Below, one piece after another: positions 25,027 through 34,271 of a stretch of 64,000 nucleotides of DNA (within the stretch, counting starts at the first letter, position 1; every line of letters starts with the position of its first letter). The DNA is from an uncultured Desulfobacter sp. (GTDB lineage: Bacteria > Desulfobacterota > Desulfobacteria > Desulfobacterales > Desulfobacteraceae): assembly GCF_963666675.1 (NCBI RefSeq), contig NZ_OY762929.1:2666001-2730000 (forward strand), given 5' to 3'. Below the pieces are notes generated by a model. The model was given only the letters and a program-made list of their open reading frames with translations. It ran no database searches and was not told the origin of the DNA. The translations under genes and the position numbers were made by a program.

Positions 25027-25054
25027 GACCCACCACAATATATATGGGTGGGTC
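25027..25054. repeat. GACCCACC/GGTGGGTC hairpin
   Basis: An eight-base perfect stem (25027-25034 with 25047-25054) around a 12-base AT-rich loop. No U-run follows, so it is not a classic terminator. It lies between the small ORF and the radical-SAM remnant. Confidence 0.45.
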
Positions 25055-25086
25055 TCCTGTTCTGTTTCAAAGTAAAAGATTATACT

Positions 25087-25255
25087 TTACTCTTCAAGGG
25101 GTCTTAAATTAAATTTTTTCCCCTTATACATCGTACAGAAGGTGCAATGGTTTCCAAGGACAGTTCCGGGTAAAGCGAACCCGCAGGGACGCGCTGCCCC
25201 CTTCACTGGGCGGTCGGTATACACCGGTTTCGAACGGATAGTTTCGGCTCATCAT
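25087..25255 (-). pseudogene. Radical SAM protein, N-terminal remnant with frameshift
   Basis: From ATG 25255 (AAAGGA upstream) the reading is MMSRNYPFETGVYRPPSEGG, then RVRFTRNCPWK. One extra base then shifts the frame; restoring it gives HCTFCTMYKGKKFNLRPLEE. The CX4CX2C cluster (NCPWxxCTFC) and the PFE.GVYRPPSE opening are those of a family of iron-sulfur radical SAM proteins about 350-450 residues long. Only about the first 55 residues remain before stops take over. It is a decayed gene start left of the ior operon. Confidence 0.7.
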
Positions 25256-25391
25256 TAAATCCTTTTTTGATTGTCGTCCATTATAAAATGCAAATCAGAT
25301 CCCGGAAGTCAACCCGTTGCGAGTCCAATCCATTTTAAAGGGACAAGTTTGGCGTCTACATCAACCATGCCATAAGATTGCCTGTTAATAT

Positions 25392-25430
25392 AAAAAGGCG
25401 CATGGCAGTAATAGTTCCATGCGCCTTTTT
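25392..25430. terminator. Strong bidirectional intrinsic terminator
   Basis: A perfect 14-bp stem, AAAAAGGCGCATGG (25392-25405) with CCATGCGCCTTTTT (25417-25430), and an 11-base loop. The A-run on one side and T-run on the other allow termination in both directions. It lies 36 bases past the iorB stop, so it ends the leftward FrhB-iorA-iorB transcript. Confidence 0.9.
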
Positions 25431-25466
25431 ATAATCAATTTTTATTGAGGGTTGAGCCTGGGAGGA

Positions 25467-26105
25467 TTAATCCGTGGCGGTTGTTCTGGCGTCTATCAGC
25501 TCTTTGCCTGCATCAAAGGCTTCCAGGTTCACCTGTACCTTAGATGCGGGCATCCTGCTTTTTACTACAGCCTCGAAGGTCTCGCGATCCAGGTTCAGTT
25601 CGCCGGTTCCGGCCAGGGCACCGACCAGCATGACGTTGCCGAAAATGGGATTGCCCAGCCGGGTCGCGGTTTCGGTGGTATCGAGAAACCAGGCCGCTGC
25701 GGCATATGTATTGATCCACGCCATGATGGCTTCCTGTGACGGGTAATTTTCTTCACCGCTGATGACGCCCATGGCGCGCACCGGCCGCATGTTGGTGATC
25801 ACTTTGACCTCCGGGTTGCCATAGCCCTTTATCACCCGCAGGGCCTCCACAGGTTCAAGGGATACCACCATATGTGCCCGGCCCAAGGGGATCTGGGGGG
25901 ACAGGCTCCCCTTACCGGATATACGCAGATGGCTCATCACCGACCCGCCGCGCTGGGATGCACCAAAGGTTTCACCGATTGTGATGTCGAACCCCTGGCG
26001 GGACAGCATATCTCCAACCATCCGGCTGGCCAGAACATTTCCCTGGCCGCCGACACCGGTGATAATCAGATTGTAGGGGTCATGTTTCAATGTGATGTTG
26101 TTCAT
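25467..26105 (-). CDS. iorB: Indolepyruvate:ferredoxin oxidoreductase, beta subunit
   Basis: The gamma-type domain of 2-oxoacid:ferredoxin oxidoreductases (212 residues from ATG 26105). Key sequence: ITGVGGQGNVLASRMVGDML at the N-terminus, GETFGASQRGGSVMSHLRI in the middle and GNVMLVGALAGTG near the end. With IorA it oxidises arylpyruvates (from aromatic amino acids) to aryl-acetyl-CoA and reduces ferredoxin. The start is chosen where ATGA overlaps the iorA stop (26104-26102), with AAGGTGG upstream; an open frame further upstream to 26159 lies inside iorA. The transcript ends at the terminator 25392-25430. Confidence 0.93.
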   Translation of the reverse strand: MNNITLKHDPYNLIITGVGGQGNVLASRMVGDMLSRQGFDITIGETFGASQRGGSVMSHLRISGKGSLSPQIPLGRAHMVVSLEPVEALRVIKGYGNPEVKVITNMRPVRAMGVISGEENYPSQEAIMAWINTYAAAAWFLDTTETATRLGNPIFGNVMLVGALAGTGELNLDRETFEAVVKSRMPASKVQVNLEAFDAGKELIDARTTATD

Positions 26106-28054
26106 GATTTTTCCACCTTTTCCAGCGTGATTGCGTTGTGCGGGCAAACCTGGGCGCAAACACCGCAGCCGACACAGACGAATTCATCAATGCGTGTTTG
26201 TTTCTCCTCCGGGTCCCAGGTCAGGCCGGGGCATTTAAAAACTCGCGTGCAGAGCCGGTTGCAGCCACAGGATTCGGCCATGCATTTATCCGGATCCACC
26301 GTCACCTTCCACGACTTTTTGCCCTTGCGGGTCGGGCTGAGTGCACAGGCCTGCCGGAGCACCAGCACCCGGACGCCGCCGGCATCATCCAGCAAATCCG
26401 CCAGGGTTTGCCGGGTCTGGTCAAACTCAAACGGATCGGCAATCTCCACCCGCACGCCCATGGCCCGGCAAATGGCGGGAATGTCCATAGCCGGCAAGGG
26501 GCTCCCGTCTGCGCCAACGGGAATACCGGGATGGGGCTGGAAACCGGTCATGGCCGTGCCCGAATTGTCCAGTATCACCATGACCACGTCCGCCTGGTTA
26601 TGAATCGCATTCACCAGACCCGGCATGGCGGTGTGAAAAAAGGTGGAATCTCCGCAAACCGCCATAACCGGCTGGTCCATGCCAAAACGCTGCAGTTTGC
26701 CGAACCCGGAGGCCATACCGATCCCCGATCCCATGGCGGCACACGTTTTCACGGCCTGAAACCCGCAGTCCGACACAGCCATGACGTAACAGCCGATGTC
26801 GCCGGCGATGAACCCCCGGCGGTTATCAAGCTTGATGGCTTCATGGAGCAGCCAGAAGGAGGCGCGGTGGGGACAGCCCGGGCAGAAGGCCATGGGCCGG
26901 CCCGGGATGCAGCCGTCCAGTTCTTTTGTGATGCTTGACCTGTAATCGTCATTGGCATCCTGTTCCGGCAGGTCAAGAACTTTCACCAGAGCCGTCATGA
27001 CACGGTCCGGGTTAAGCTCATCCACCAGGGGAATGCTCTTATCCGCACGTCCGTGAAAGCGTGTTGGCCCGATGGCCTCGGCCCGCTGGGCAAACAGGGC
27101 CTTGATGTTGTCTTCCATGAAAGGCGTGCCCTCCTCGACGATCAGCACGCGGCCGGTGCACGTCAGATATTTCTCCACCAGGCGCGGTGGCAAGGGCCAG
27201 GTGGTGCCCAGTTTTAACAGCCCCACCCGCGCCTGGATACCCAGACTGTCGATGGCTTCCCGGCAGTAAAGGTTTGCCGCAGAACTGGTGATGACGAGCA
27301 GTTCCGGCTCGTTTGGTCCTGCGTAGGTGTTGAAGGGGCTCGTTTCGAAACACGCGATGGCCCGTTCCAACCCTTCCTGCTGACGAAGACGCTGAACAGG
27401 CGCTGTGCCGGGCAGGGTCATCACCGGCCCGGTCATCTGGTCGAAAAAATCGCCGTTATACTGGAAATCGGCCTTCACACGGGTTTCCGGCAGGTCCCCG
27501 ACGACCACGTTGCCCGATGCGTGAGACATACGCGTCACACTGCGCAACATCACCACATTGTTGATGGTTTCGGAAAGCTCAAAGGCCCAGCGGGTCATCT
27601 CCTTGGCTTCCTGGAAATCCCCCGGTTCGATCAGGGGGAACTCCATCATTTTACTATAGGGGCGGGAGTCTCCTTCGTTGGTGCTGGAGAGGGATCCGGG
27701 ATCCTCGCAGGTCACCAGCACCAGGCCACCCCGTGATCCGTATTCCGCCAGGTGAAGCAGAAAATCCGAGGCCACGTTCACCCCCACCTGCTTCATTGCA
27801 CAAAGGGCACGCAGGCCGGAATACGACGCCGCTGCAGCCACTTCCAAGGATACTTTTTCGTTGGTGGACCACTCCACGTAAAGGCCCATCTCGTCGGCCA
27901 CATCCCCCAGCGCTTTGGGAATTTCCGATGAGGGCGTACCGGGATATGCCGCCACCACATTGACTCCGGCCTCCAGCGCGCCCCGGGCAATGGCTTCGTT
28001 GCCCATCATTAAAAGGCGCTCGCCCTTATTTTTACTGCTCGTTATGATCGACAT
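26102..28054 (-). CDS. iorA: Indolepyruvate:ferredoxin oxidoreductase, alpha subunit
   Basis: A 650-residue thiamine-diphosphate enzyme. The N-terminal pyrimidine-binding domain has GNEAIARGALEAGVNVVAAYPGTPSSE. The TPP-binding half shows FCPGCPHRASFWLLHEA, GDIGCYVM and GDSTFFHTAMPGLVNAIHNQ followed by ILDNSGTAMTG. The C-terminus carries two ferredoxin-like clusters: CMAESCGCNRLC, irregularly spaced, and the regular CVGCGVCAQVCP (about 628-639). GGAGGT precedes ATG 28054 by seven bases. It lies 19 bp after the FrhB-like gene and overlaps iorB by four bases. Together they convert indolepyruvate or phenylpyruvate to acyl-CoA with reduction of ferredoxin. Confidence 0.95.
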   Translation of the reverse strand: MSIITSSKNKGERLLMMGNEAIARGALEAGVNVVAAYPGTPSSEIPKALGDVADEMGLYVEWSTNEKVSLEVAAAASYSGLRALCAMKQVGVNVASDFLLHLAEYGSRGGLVLVTCEDPGSLSSTNEGDSRPYSKMMEFPLIEPGDFQEAKEMTRWAFELSETINNVVMLRSVTRMSHASGNVVVGDLPETRVKADFQYNGDFFDQMTGPVMTLPGTAPVQRLRQQEGLERAIACFETSPFNTYAGPNEPELLVITSSAANLYCREAIDSLGIQARVGLLKLGTTWPLPPRLVEKYLTCTGRVLIVEEGTPFMEDNIKALFAQRAEAIGPTRFHGRADKSIPLVDELNPDRVMTALVKVLDLPEQDANDDYRSSITKELDGCIPGRPMAFCPGCPHRASFWLLHEAIKLDNRRGFIAGDIGCYVMAVSDCGFQAVKTCAAMGSGIGMASGFGKLQRFGMDQPVMAVCGDSTFFHTAMPGLVNAIHNQADVVMVILDNSGTAMTGFQPHPGIPVGADGSPLPAMDIPAICRAMGVRVEIADPFEFDQTRQTLADLLDDAGGVRVLVLRQACALSPTRKGKKSWKVTVDPDKCMAESCGCNRLCTRVFKCPGLTWDPEEKQTRIDEFVCVGCGVCAQVCPHNAITLEKVEKS

Positions 28055-28073
28055 TCCGGCACCTCCATATTAT

Positions 28074-29135
28074 TCAGGTTCGACTCGCCTCGTCTCTTTT
28101 ACCCGCAGCAGCAGTTTTAAGCTTCTCCAGATTTCCCGGGGGAACCGGCTTGAATTCCAGAATGCCCTTTTCCCGGGCAAGATCTAAAAGTGCCTCGCCG
28201 GCCCGGCTTCTAACGATCACCTGGTTCCAGTGCCGGTCCACATCCCAGCCCTCGGGACTTCTGGCAGATCCCACCGAAATATCTGCGAACTCGGCAGTCA
28301 TGTCCGTGCAGTAATCGCAACATTCACGAACACAGTCGTTGACCTGGGCAATGGGGATTTCGATCATGCCGTCACAGGTTTCCACCTGCATACAGGCGTG
28401 ACTGGACGGGGGAATGTCCATGCCGAGAATTGTTTTGCCACAAGTTGCTTCAAGCACCATCTGCCTGAGCCGCCGCCAATCCAGGGTCCAGCCGCAAAAC
28501 AGGCCGATCACCAGCTTGAGCCGCTCCATCCGGGAGGCGTCTGCTTCGGCCGGGTTGGTCCGCATCTTGGCCAGTGCCCGGGCTTGACAGGGGGTTGCCA
28601 CAACCCCAAGCGGTTCGGGGCCTTGCGCCGAAACACGGTTGAATTCGGCCACCGACGGCGCGTTTCCGAATTTACTGCCGGCTGCCGCCAGCACCTCGTC
28701 GCGATTGTGGGCCGTTATGCTTTGGGGCAGCATGGGCATTTCCTCTTTGGCCACCACGCAGCCGTCTATCAGACCCTCTTCCAAGGCTAAACAAACCAGC
28801 GTGCTTACGGTGCCGCCGTGCTGGCTTCTTGAACAAATGTCGGAGGCTGTGGCCCGGGTCAGGTAAAGCCCCTTGAATGCCCCTATTTCTGGGGTGAGTT
28901 CGGCCGCGTCGAAAAAATTTTGACTAAGCCCGTCCCAATCGGTTTCCATACGTGGGCAATAGCGTCGGCAGTTCCCATCCTGGCGGTCGCATTCGAACAG
29001 CGCGACCGTTGCGCCCCGGTGGCTTCGCAGGTAGGGGCAAAGCCCCACGCACCCGCCGCAACCCGTACAAAGTCCGGTATCGATGATTGATGCGGAGACA
29101 TTTGCCTGGCGTATATTTTTTTGTTCTGTCACCAT
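28074..29135 (-). CDS. FrhB/FdhB-like iron-sulfur flavoprotein, first gene of the ior operon
   Basis: A 353-residue protein of the coenzyme F420 hydrogenase/dehydrogenase beta-subunit family. It starts with a ferredoxin-type cluster (CTGCGGCVGLCPYL) and further Cys (CDRQDGNCRRYCP). Then come the FrhB N-domain (RSQHGGTVSTLVCLALEEG), the central GVVATPCQARALAKMR and the C-domain with CVRECCDYCTDMTAEFADISVG. Members bind FAD and Fe-S clusters and move electrons between ferredoxin and F420, NAD(P) or other donors. I use ATG 29135 (AAGGAC upstream) rather than 29168. The 19-bp gap to iorA suggests that it accepts or recycles the ferredoxin electrons from arylpyruvate oxidation; the electron partner is inferred. 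Confidence 0.88.
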   Translation of the reverse strand: MVTEQKNIRQANVSASIIDTGLCTGCGGCVGLCPYLRSHRGATVALFECDRQDGNCRRYCPRMETDWDGLSQNFFDAAELTPEIGAFKGLYLTRATASDICSRSQHGGTVSTLVCLALEEGLIDGCVVAKEEMPMLPQSITAHNRDEVLAAAGSKFGNAPSVAEFNRVSAQGPEPLGVVATPCQARALAKMRTNPAEADASRMERLKLVIGLFCGWTLDWRRLRQMVLEATCGKTILGMDIPPSSHACMQVETCDGMIEIPIAQVNDCVRECCDYCTDMTAEFADISVGSARSPEGWDVDRHWNQVIVRSRAGEALLDLAREKGILEFKPVPPGNLEKLKTAAAGKRDEASRT

Positions 29136-29647
29136 ATTCTTGTCCTTAGATTCAAATTTTCTTTTCAAACGTCATGATCGCTATGGAGTCTTCGATCCAT
29201 GTTGCATAATATATGCTTTTTAAGATAGAAAATTGGTTTTTGTCAAATATACCGGGAATAAATTTACTTTTTATTTAGCAAAAGAGTAAGTTATTTAAAT
29301 TTAAGATCCTGTTATCCGGACTTTACTGTTTCAATGTCGGTGATCATCGTTTTTTAACGTGGACTGAAGAATCGGGAAGATCTTAAAAGCCAGACAGAGT
29401 CCTGGTGAATTAAGGGCAAGCGTGAGAAGTAGACCAGACTCTACCCCAGGGATATGAGGACTTGTCCGGTGAAATCCAAAATTCGCACCAGAGGCGGTCA
29501 GCATCTATCATCATTAAAATCATCAAAGGACTTTACTGGTAAATAGTCTCAATCCAATACATGGCCTCGGTGTCGCTGACTTTTCCAAGATAGATAAGGC
29601 AACTTTTTTTATTGTGGCTTGTCTTGTGGGGACGGCGTCTGCATCCC
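29136..29647. other. Intergenic region with a short unassigned remnant
   Basis: Upstream DNA of the ior operon followed by gene debris. On the minus strand 29639-29533 reads KKSCLIYLGKVSDTEAMYWI, then ETIYQ and a stop, which has protein-like composition but is too short to assign. No clear promoter pair for the ior operon could be fixed; the AT-rich stretch 29200-29310 is the likely place. Confidence 0.3.
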
Positions 29648-31755
29648 TTAAATTTTCACCACTCCTGCATGTAAACTAAGGCAGGCTTCGTATGTTTTAC
29701 CATCTTTGGTGGCCAGCTTCAGCTTTTTGGCAGTCACCCCTTTGGTCAAAAGTTGTTTGACCTGGGTTTTGGTGATTTTTCCGCCGAACATGGTTTTCCA
29801 AATGGTGAATTTGCACCCGCCGTTGGCTTCGCGCCAATTAACGCAGCCGTAGGCCTTTGGATTTTCAACCACATCGCCCCCGCATTTGGGGCATTTTCCA
29901 AGGGATGCCTTGTCCGGTGGCAGCGTTGCCGGGGTTTGGGCATATTTTTTGGACCGCAGGTTTTCCACACCCTGCCGGACCATTTTTTTTATCTGGCCAT
30001 GAATTCCGGGTAGCTGGTTTTGCCTTGCTCCATTTCCTTGAGGCGTTGTTCCCATGCGCCCGTAAGTTCAGGTGAAACCAGATCGGGAAAGGAGGCTTCC
30101 ACTACCTCCACCACATGGCGACCCGTTTCTGTGGCTATAAGTTTTTTGCCTTGTTTTGCCACATAGTTTCGGGAGATCAGGGCCTCAATGATCTGTGCCC
30201 GGGTTGCGGGAGTTCCTAACCCGTGTTCTTTGAGGGCTTCTTGCAGCGCTTCGTTTTCGACTAGTTTTCCGGCGGTTTCCATGGCCCCGAGCAATGATGC
30301 GTCGGTAAAGTGGGACGGGGGCTTGGTGGTGTGCTTGGCGGATAGGACTTTCTTCGCTATTACCTGAGCATCTTTTTTGATATTCGGCAAGGGATTATCC
30401 TTCGCAGTTCGCCAGGGTTCGGCAACGAGCCAGCCCCTGTCTTTGAAGATTTTTCCCGTGGACTTGAATGGGTCTGTGTCCACCAGGACCCAGATGGTCG
30501 ACGTCAGAAATGTGCAGTCTTGTAAAAATGCGGCGACGGTTCGACGGCAGACCATTTCATATATCTTCCATTGGTTGAGGCTGAGTTGTTCTTTGGCGAC
30601 ACGTTTGCTCGTGGGGATAATGGCGTGATGATCCGAAACCTTTTTGTCGTTCACGCATGGAAAGTTTTTTTTGGCTGTCTTGATGCGTTCTGAGGCCTGT
30701 ACGGTGATGTCCGGAAAATGGAGATACACGGCCCGCAGGTGGTTAAGAATTTCTTTATATACTTCGGTTGTCAGATATTTGGAATCGGTCCTGGGGTAGG
30801 TGATGACCTTTTGGGTTTCGTAAAGTTCCTGAGCAATCTGAAGGGTTTGTTTGGCGGAAAGACCGAAGCGTATATTGGCCTCGCGCTGCAGGGTGGTCAG
30901 ATCAAAGGGTAGGGGAGGCCGCTGACGTCCCTTGGTACTGGTTACAGATTCCACAATCCCGTTTTTGCCCGAACAGCGGGCGGCCAGTTCCTCAGCCAAA
31001 GGGGCTTCCCATACCTTGTTTTCTTTGCATTTTGGCGGAGCGAACCAGGTGCCTTTAAATTCGTCAACCTCGTGAGTAAAGGTGCCTTCTATGGTCCAGT
31101 AGTCCTGGGGGGTGAAATGTTCGATGGCTGCCCAGCGGTCTACAAGCAGCTTTAAGACCGGGCTCTGTACTCTGCCCACCGTGATCAGCCCCCCCGTTTT
31201 GACAGTGAATAGCCTTGAAAAGTTCATACCCACCAGCCAATCTGCCTCGGCCCGAGCAAAGGAGGCCAGTCCGAGATTGCGTTTTTCTTCGCCGGGAATA
31301 AGAGATGCCAGAGCCTTTTTGAGACCGGCCTCGGTCATATCATTTGCCCAGAGTCTCTTAAGGGGTTTGATACATCCGGCCATAAGATAGATGCGCCTAA
31401 AAATTAGTTCTCCCTCACGTCCGGCATCAGTGGCGTTGATTATTTCCGTGACGTCGTCCCTGTTCATAAGAGCACTGACAATGGCAAATTGCTCCCGGGT
31501 CTGTTCCAGCACGGTCAGGGTGAACCTGCCGGGGATCATCGGCAGTTGGTTCATGGTCCAGCTTTTACCCCAGGTGGGATTTTGATCGCAGGGTTCGGCA
31601 ATATTCACCAGATGTCCCACGGCCCAGGTGATCACATGGTTCGGGCCTTCCATGGCCCCGCGGCCGGAATTTCCCCGGACACCAAGGACCTTGGCGATTT
31701 CTCGGGCAACAGAGGGTTTTTCTGCCAGGATGAGAGCTTTGTTGGCTTGGGTCAT
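29648..31755 (-). pseudogene. topB: DNA topoisomerase III, frameshifted before the C-terminal zinc domain
   Basis: ATG 31755 encodes a 588-residue type IA topoisomerase: TOPRIM (ALILAEKPSVAREIAKVLG, NATDAGREGELIFRRIY), active-site Tyr in VITYPRTDSKYL, and FTDASLLGAMETAG / GLGTPATRAQIIE. After YPEFMA the frame meets a stop (29989). The next frame continues at once as IKKMVRQGVENLRSKKYAQT and encodes the topoisomerase C-terminal region with a zinc-ribbon start (GKCPKCGGDVVENPKAYGCVNW) to 29648. One missing base (apparently a C in GGCCCAGATA) next to an A8 tract explains it. It could be a true mutation, an assembly error or slippage; the catalytic core is intact. TopB decatenates and relaxes DNA. 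Confidence 0.88.
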
Positions 31756-31961
31756 GGATTATTTCCGGTGATCTTAGCATGTCCGATTTCCGTCATCTTA
31801 CTCTTTAACATATATGTGTTAGCATAGTAGTCTTTTACTTAAAAAAAAAGCAATTTGAAGATACACTTCAATAAACGTCGTCCAAGAGCATCTTCCCTAT
31901 TCCTAATCCCTGGAATCTGTGGGAGACTAAGCGGGTATTGATACTGAATAAAGGAGCATGA

Positions 31962-32651
31962 ATGATCCCTTGGGAAGAAATCGACCGGGCAACAGTGCCG
32001 GGCCGGAAAAATGAATTGATTCTCCGGCGGCGGGGCGAGGTGTTTTCCATCCGCACCGGCGGAACAGAACTGATGAACAGCCGGATGCACGGGTCAGAAG
32101 AGGCCCTGGCTAGCCTGGCCTTTGAGCATATGGGGCAGAAAACGGTAGGGCTGGGATCGGGATTACGTATCCTGGTGGGCGGCCTGGGCATGGGCTATAC
32201 CCTGGCCAGGACCCTGGCGATGGCGCCTTCGGATGTAAGGATTCTGGTGGCTGAACTGATCCCGGAGGTGATCGCCTGGAACCGATCGGTATTCGGACAC
32301 CTGGCCGGAATGCCCTTGAATGATCCCAGGGTGAGGGTGGACGCTTCGGATGTCGGGGCGGTGATCCATCGGCAGACAGAAGCTTTTGACGCCATTCTCC
32401 TGGATGTGGACAACGGTCCTGCTGGGCTGACCCAGGACGCCAATAACCGCCTTTATACCGAAAACGGACTCAAAGCCGCCTTCAGGGCCTTGACTCCGGG
32501 TGGTGTTCTCGGCATCTGGTCCGCCGGGGATGATCCCGTCTTTACCCGCCGCCTCGCCAAATGCAAATTCAAGGCAAGGGCTGTCTCGGTCAGCGCCGTT
32601 GCCCCGGGCAGGGGCGGCCGGCATGTAGTATGGATCGCCGTCAAACCGTAA
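31962..32651 (+). CDS. Spermidine synthase-like SAM-binding protein
   Basis: A 229-residue Rossmann methyltransferase-fold protein. AAGGAG lies five bases before ATG 31962. Residues 68-82 (LRILVGGLGMGYTLA) form the SAM/decarboxylated-SAM binding loop, AELIPEVIAWNR is the acidic motif II and AFDAILLDVDNGP the motif post-II region, as in spermine/spermidine synthases. The family usually has a DxD.gyh catalytic block; here LLDVDNGPAGLT lacks the typical Tyr/His, so polyamine synthesis is uncertain. It stands between topB (divergent) and an ABC-F remnant that overlaps its last 22 bases. Confidence 0.8.
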   Translation: MIPWEEIDRATVPGRKNELILRRRGEVFSIRTGGTELMNSRMHGSEEALASLAFEHMGQKTVGLGSGLRILVGGLGMGYTLARTLAMAPSDVRILVAELIPEVIAWNRSVFGHLAGMPLNDPRVRVDASDVGAVIHRQTEAFDAILLDVDNGPAGLTQDANNRLYTENGLKAAFRALTPGGVLGIWSAGDDPVFTRRLAKCKFKARAVSVSAVAPGRGGRHVVWIAVKP

Positions 32652-32905
32652 AGAAAGCCAGTTTCCAGATCTTAAAAGGCATCCGGTCAGGGTTGGTGGG
32701 GGGCAACGGCTCCGGTAAAACCACGATTTTCCGCCTGATTACCGGTCGGGATGAGCCGGATAATGACGCCCTGGCGAGCCTGCTTGAACAATACGGCAAG
32801 GTCACGGAAATGTTTGAGGTCCGGGGAGCTATGACCTTGAACACCGGGCCCAGATGGTTGGCTGAAAATCTCAATCAGCTGGTTGCCAGGTTTAAACCCG
32901 CGTAA
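32630..32905 (+). pseudogene. ABC-F ATPase remnant with internal deletion
   Basis: A frame starting near ATG 32630, inside the end of the methyltransferase gene, reads KKASFQILKGIRSGLVGGNG, then SGKTTIFRLITGRDEPD: the Walker A region of an ABC-F protein (family: GPNGAGKTT). It jumps directly to DALASLLEQYGKVTEMFEVR, the region that normally lies about 60-70 residues later, then runs on to PRWLAENLNQLVARFKPA and a stop. Both halves belong to the same family (about 520-650 residues), so the core of the first ATPase and everything after it has been deleted. It is not functional. Confidence 0.7.
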
Positions 32906-32920
32906 CGCTTGATCTATACC

Positions 32921-32953
32921 AATCCCACCCCAACCCAAAGGCGGGGTGGGATT
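32921..32953. terminator. Hairpin terminator between convergent genes
   Basis: AATCCCACCCC (32921-32931) pairs perfectly with GGGGTGGGATT (32943-32953) around an 11-base loop. GTTTTTAATC follows slightly further on. It lies 17 bases past the end of the DHH-CBS gene, which is transcribed toward it, and 15 bases past the ABC-F remnant. Confidence 0.7.
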
Positions 32954-32969
32954 CGGTTGTTGGGCGTTT

Positions 32970-34271
32970 TTAATCGGGCAGCAGATCATAAAAATACATC
33001 ATGGCATCGGACCGGGTGATGATCCCGATGATCTTATCCTCTTTCATGACGGGAATCCGGCCGATATCATGCCGGATCATCAGGCGGGCCGCCTCAACCG
33101 CACTTTTATCATAGGCTATGGTGATCAGCTTTCGACTCATGATGGCTTTAATCGGGGACTGCATCTGATTTGACTTTTTGACCTTTCTAAAGTCCCGCCT
33201 TGACACCACCCCCACAAGCGTATCGTCATGATCCACAACCGGCATGCCCGAACATCCCATCTCCCGAAGCATCATGGCCACATCCCCCACAGGGGTGTCT
33301 TCTTTTACCGTCACCACGGGGTATGACATGATATCGGATAACATGACCGAAGAGTACTGGTTGCCCTTGAGCAATTCCATGACAGTTTCCAGCAATGCCG
33401 CCGGATTTGCGCCCTTGACCAGGGCTGAGCCTGCACCGGGATGGCCCCCGCCGCCAAGGGATCGCATCAAAACCCCGATGTTGATTTCATCCACACCGCT
33501 TCTGCCGATTACCATGCATTTGTCTTTTTTAACGTCCTGGAATATGCCGATGGCCACGTCAACATTCATCAGTTCCCGGTACATCTGCATCACCATGGCC
33601 AGATTTTCCACCCGGTTATAAATTTCCACCTGGGATACACTCAGGGAGAAACCGTTCACCTCACTTCGATCTGCCCGCTGGAGCATGTCGAAGAGAACCT
33701 CTTTTTGCTTTTTGCCGTATGCCGGCTGCAAAAAGGTCCCCAATATATTGAGATCCGCCTTGCGGTCCAGCAGAAATCCTGCGGCATAGGCGTCTTCGGG
33801 GCAGGTGGACGGATAGGACAAATGTCCCGTATCCTCGTAAAGGCCGATTAAAAAAAGTGTGGCTTGAATCGGGGTGATCAGTTTGCGTTCTTTTTCAATC
33901 TGCTGGACCAGCAGGGTAACCGCAGCACCGGTCTTGGCAAAATGAGTCTCCCGGGCTTCAATATCCCCGTCTTCATGATGGTCCCAGACAATGATGTCAA
34001 GGTCTGGTTTTTCTGATAAAACACTTAATCTCTGGTCCAGGCGGGACCATGAGTGGGTGTCCACGCAGATCAGGGTGTCCACGGTATCCAGGTCCACCTC
34101 TTTGGGTGCCCACAAATCAAAAAGATCTTTGTGTATGGCCAAAAAATTTTTAAGGTTGGCATTAATGGTTCCGGGAAGCACAGGCTTTGCATCCGGGTAT
34201 AAGACGGTGGCTGCCACAAGGCATGCCAGGGCATCAAAATCAGAACCTTTATGTGTGGTGATGATTTTCAT
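32970..34271 (-). CDS. DHH phosphoesterase with tandem CBS domains
   Basis: A 433-residue protein. Residues 1-165 form the DHH domain (HKGSDFDALACLVAA, DTLICVDTHS, IVWDHHEDGD), with Asp/His residues for two metals. DHHA1 follows, with the GGGGHPGAG signature near 276-284. CBS repeats occupy about 312-370 and 375-430 (SDIMSYPVVTVKEDTPVGDV; AIMSRKLITIAYDKSAVEAA). In Desulfobacterota the same N-terminal arrangement is usually fused to a poly(A)-polymerase-type tRNA nucleotidyltransferase; that domain is absent here. Likely activity is hydrolysis of short oligonucleotides or cyclic dinucleotide products (NrnA/GdpP-like), with adenine-nucleotide sensing by the CBS pair. The start is ATG 34271 (MKIITTHKG). 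Confidence 0.88.
   Translation of the reverse strand: MKIITTHKGSDFDALACLVAATVLYPDAKPVLPGTINANLKNFLAIHKDLFDLWAPKEVDLDTVDTLICVDTHSWSRLDQRLSVLSEKPDLDIIVWDHHEDGDIEARETHFAKTGAAVTLLVQQIEKERKLITPIQATLFLIGLYEDTGHLSYPSTCPEDAYAAGFLLDRKADLNILGTFLQPAYGKKQKEVLFDMLQRADRSEVNGFSLSVSQVEIYNRVENLAMVMQMYRELMNVDVAIGIFQDVKKDKCMVIGRSGVDEINIGVLMRSLGGGGHPGAGSALVKGANPAALLETVMELLKGNQYSSVMLSDIMSYPVVTVKEDTPVGDVAMMLREMGCSGMPVVDHDDTLVGVVSRRDFRKVKKSNQMQSPIKAIMSRKLITIAYDKSAVEAARLMIRHDIGRIPVMKEDKIIGIITRSDAMMYFYDLLPD

Noticed and set aside
26138..26938. 266-codon plus-strand frame
   Set aside because: Antisense to iorA, whose TPP and ferredoxin motifs are complete.
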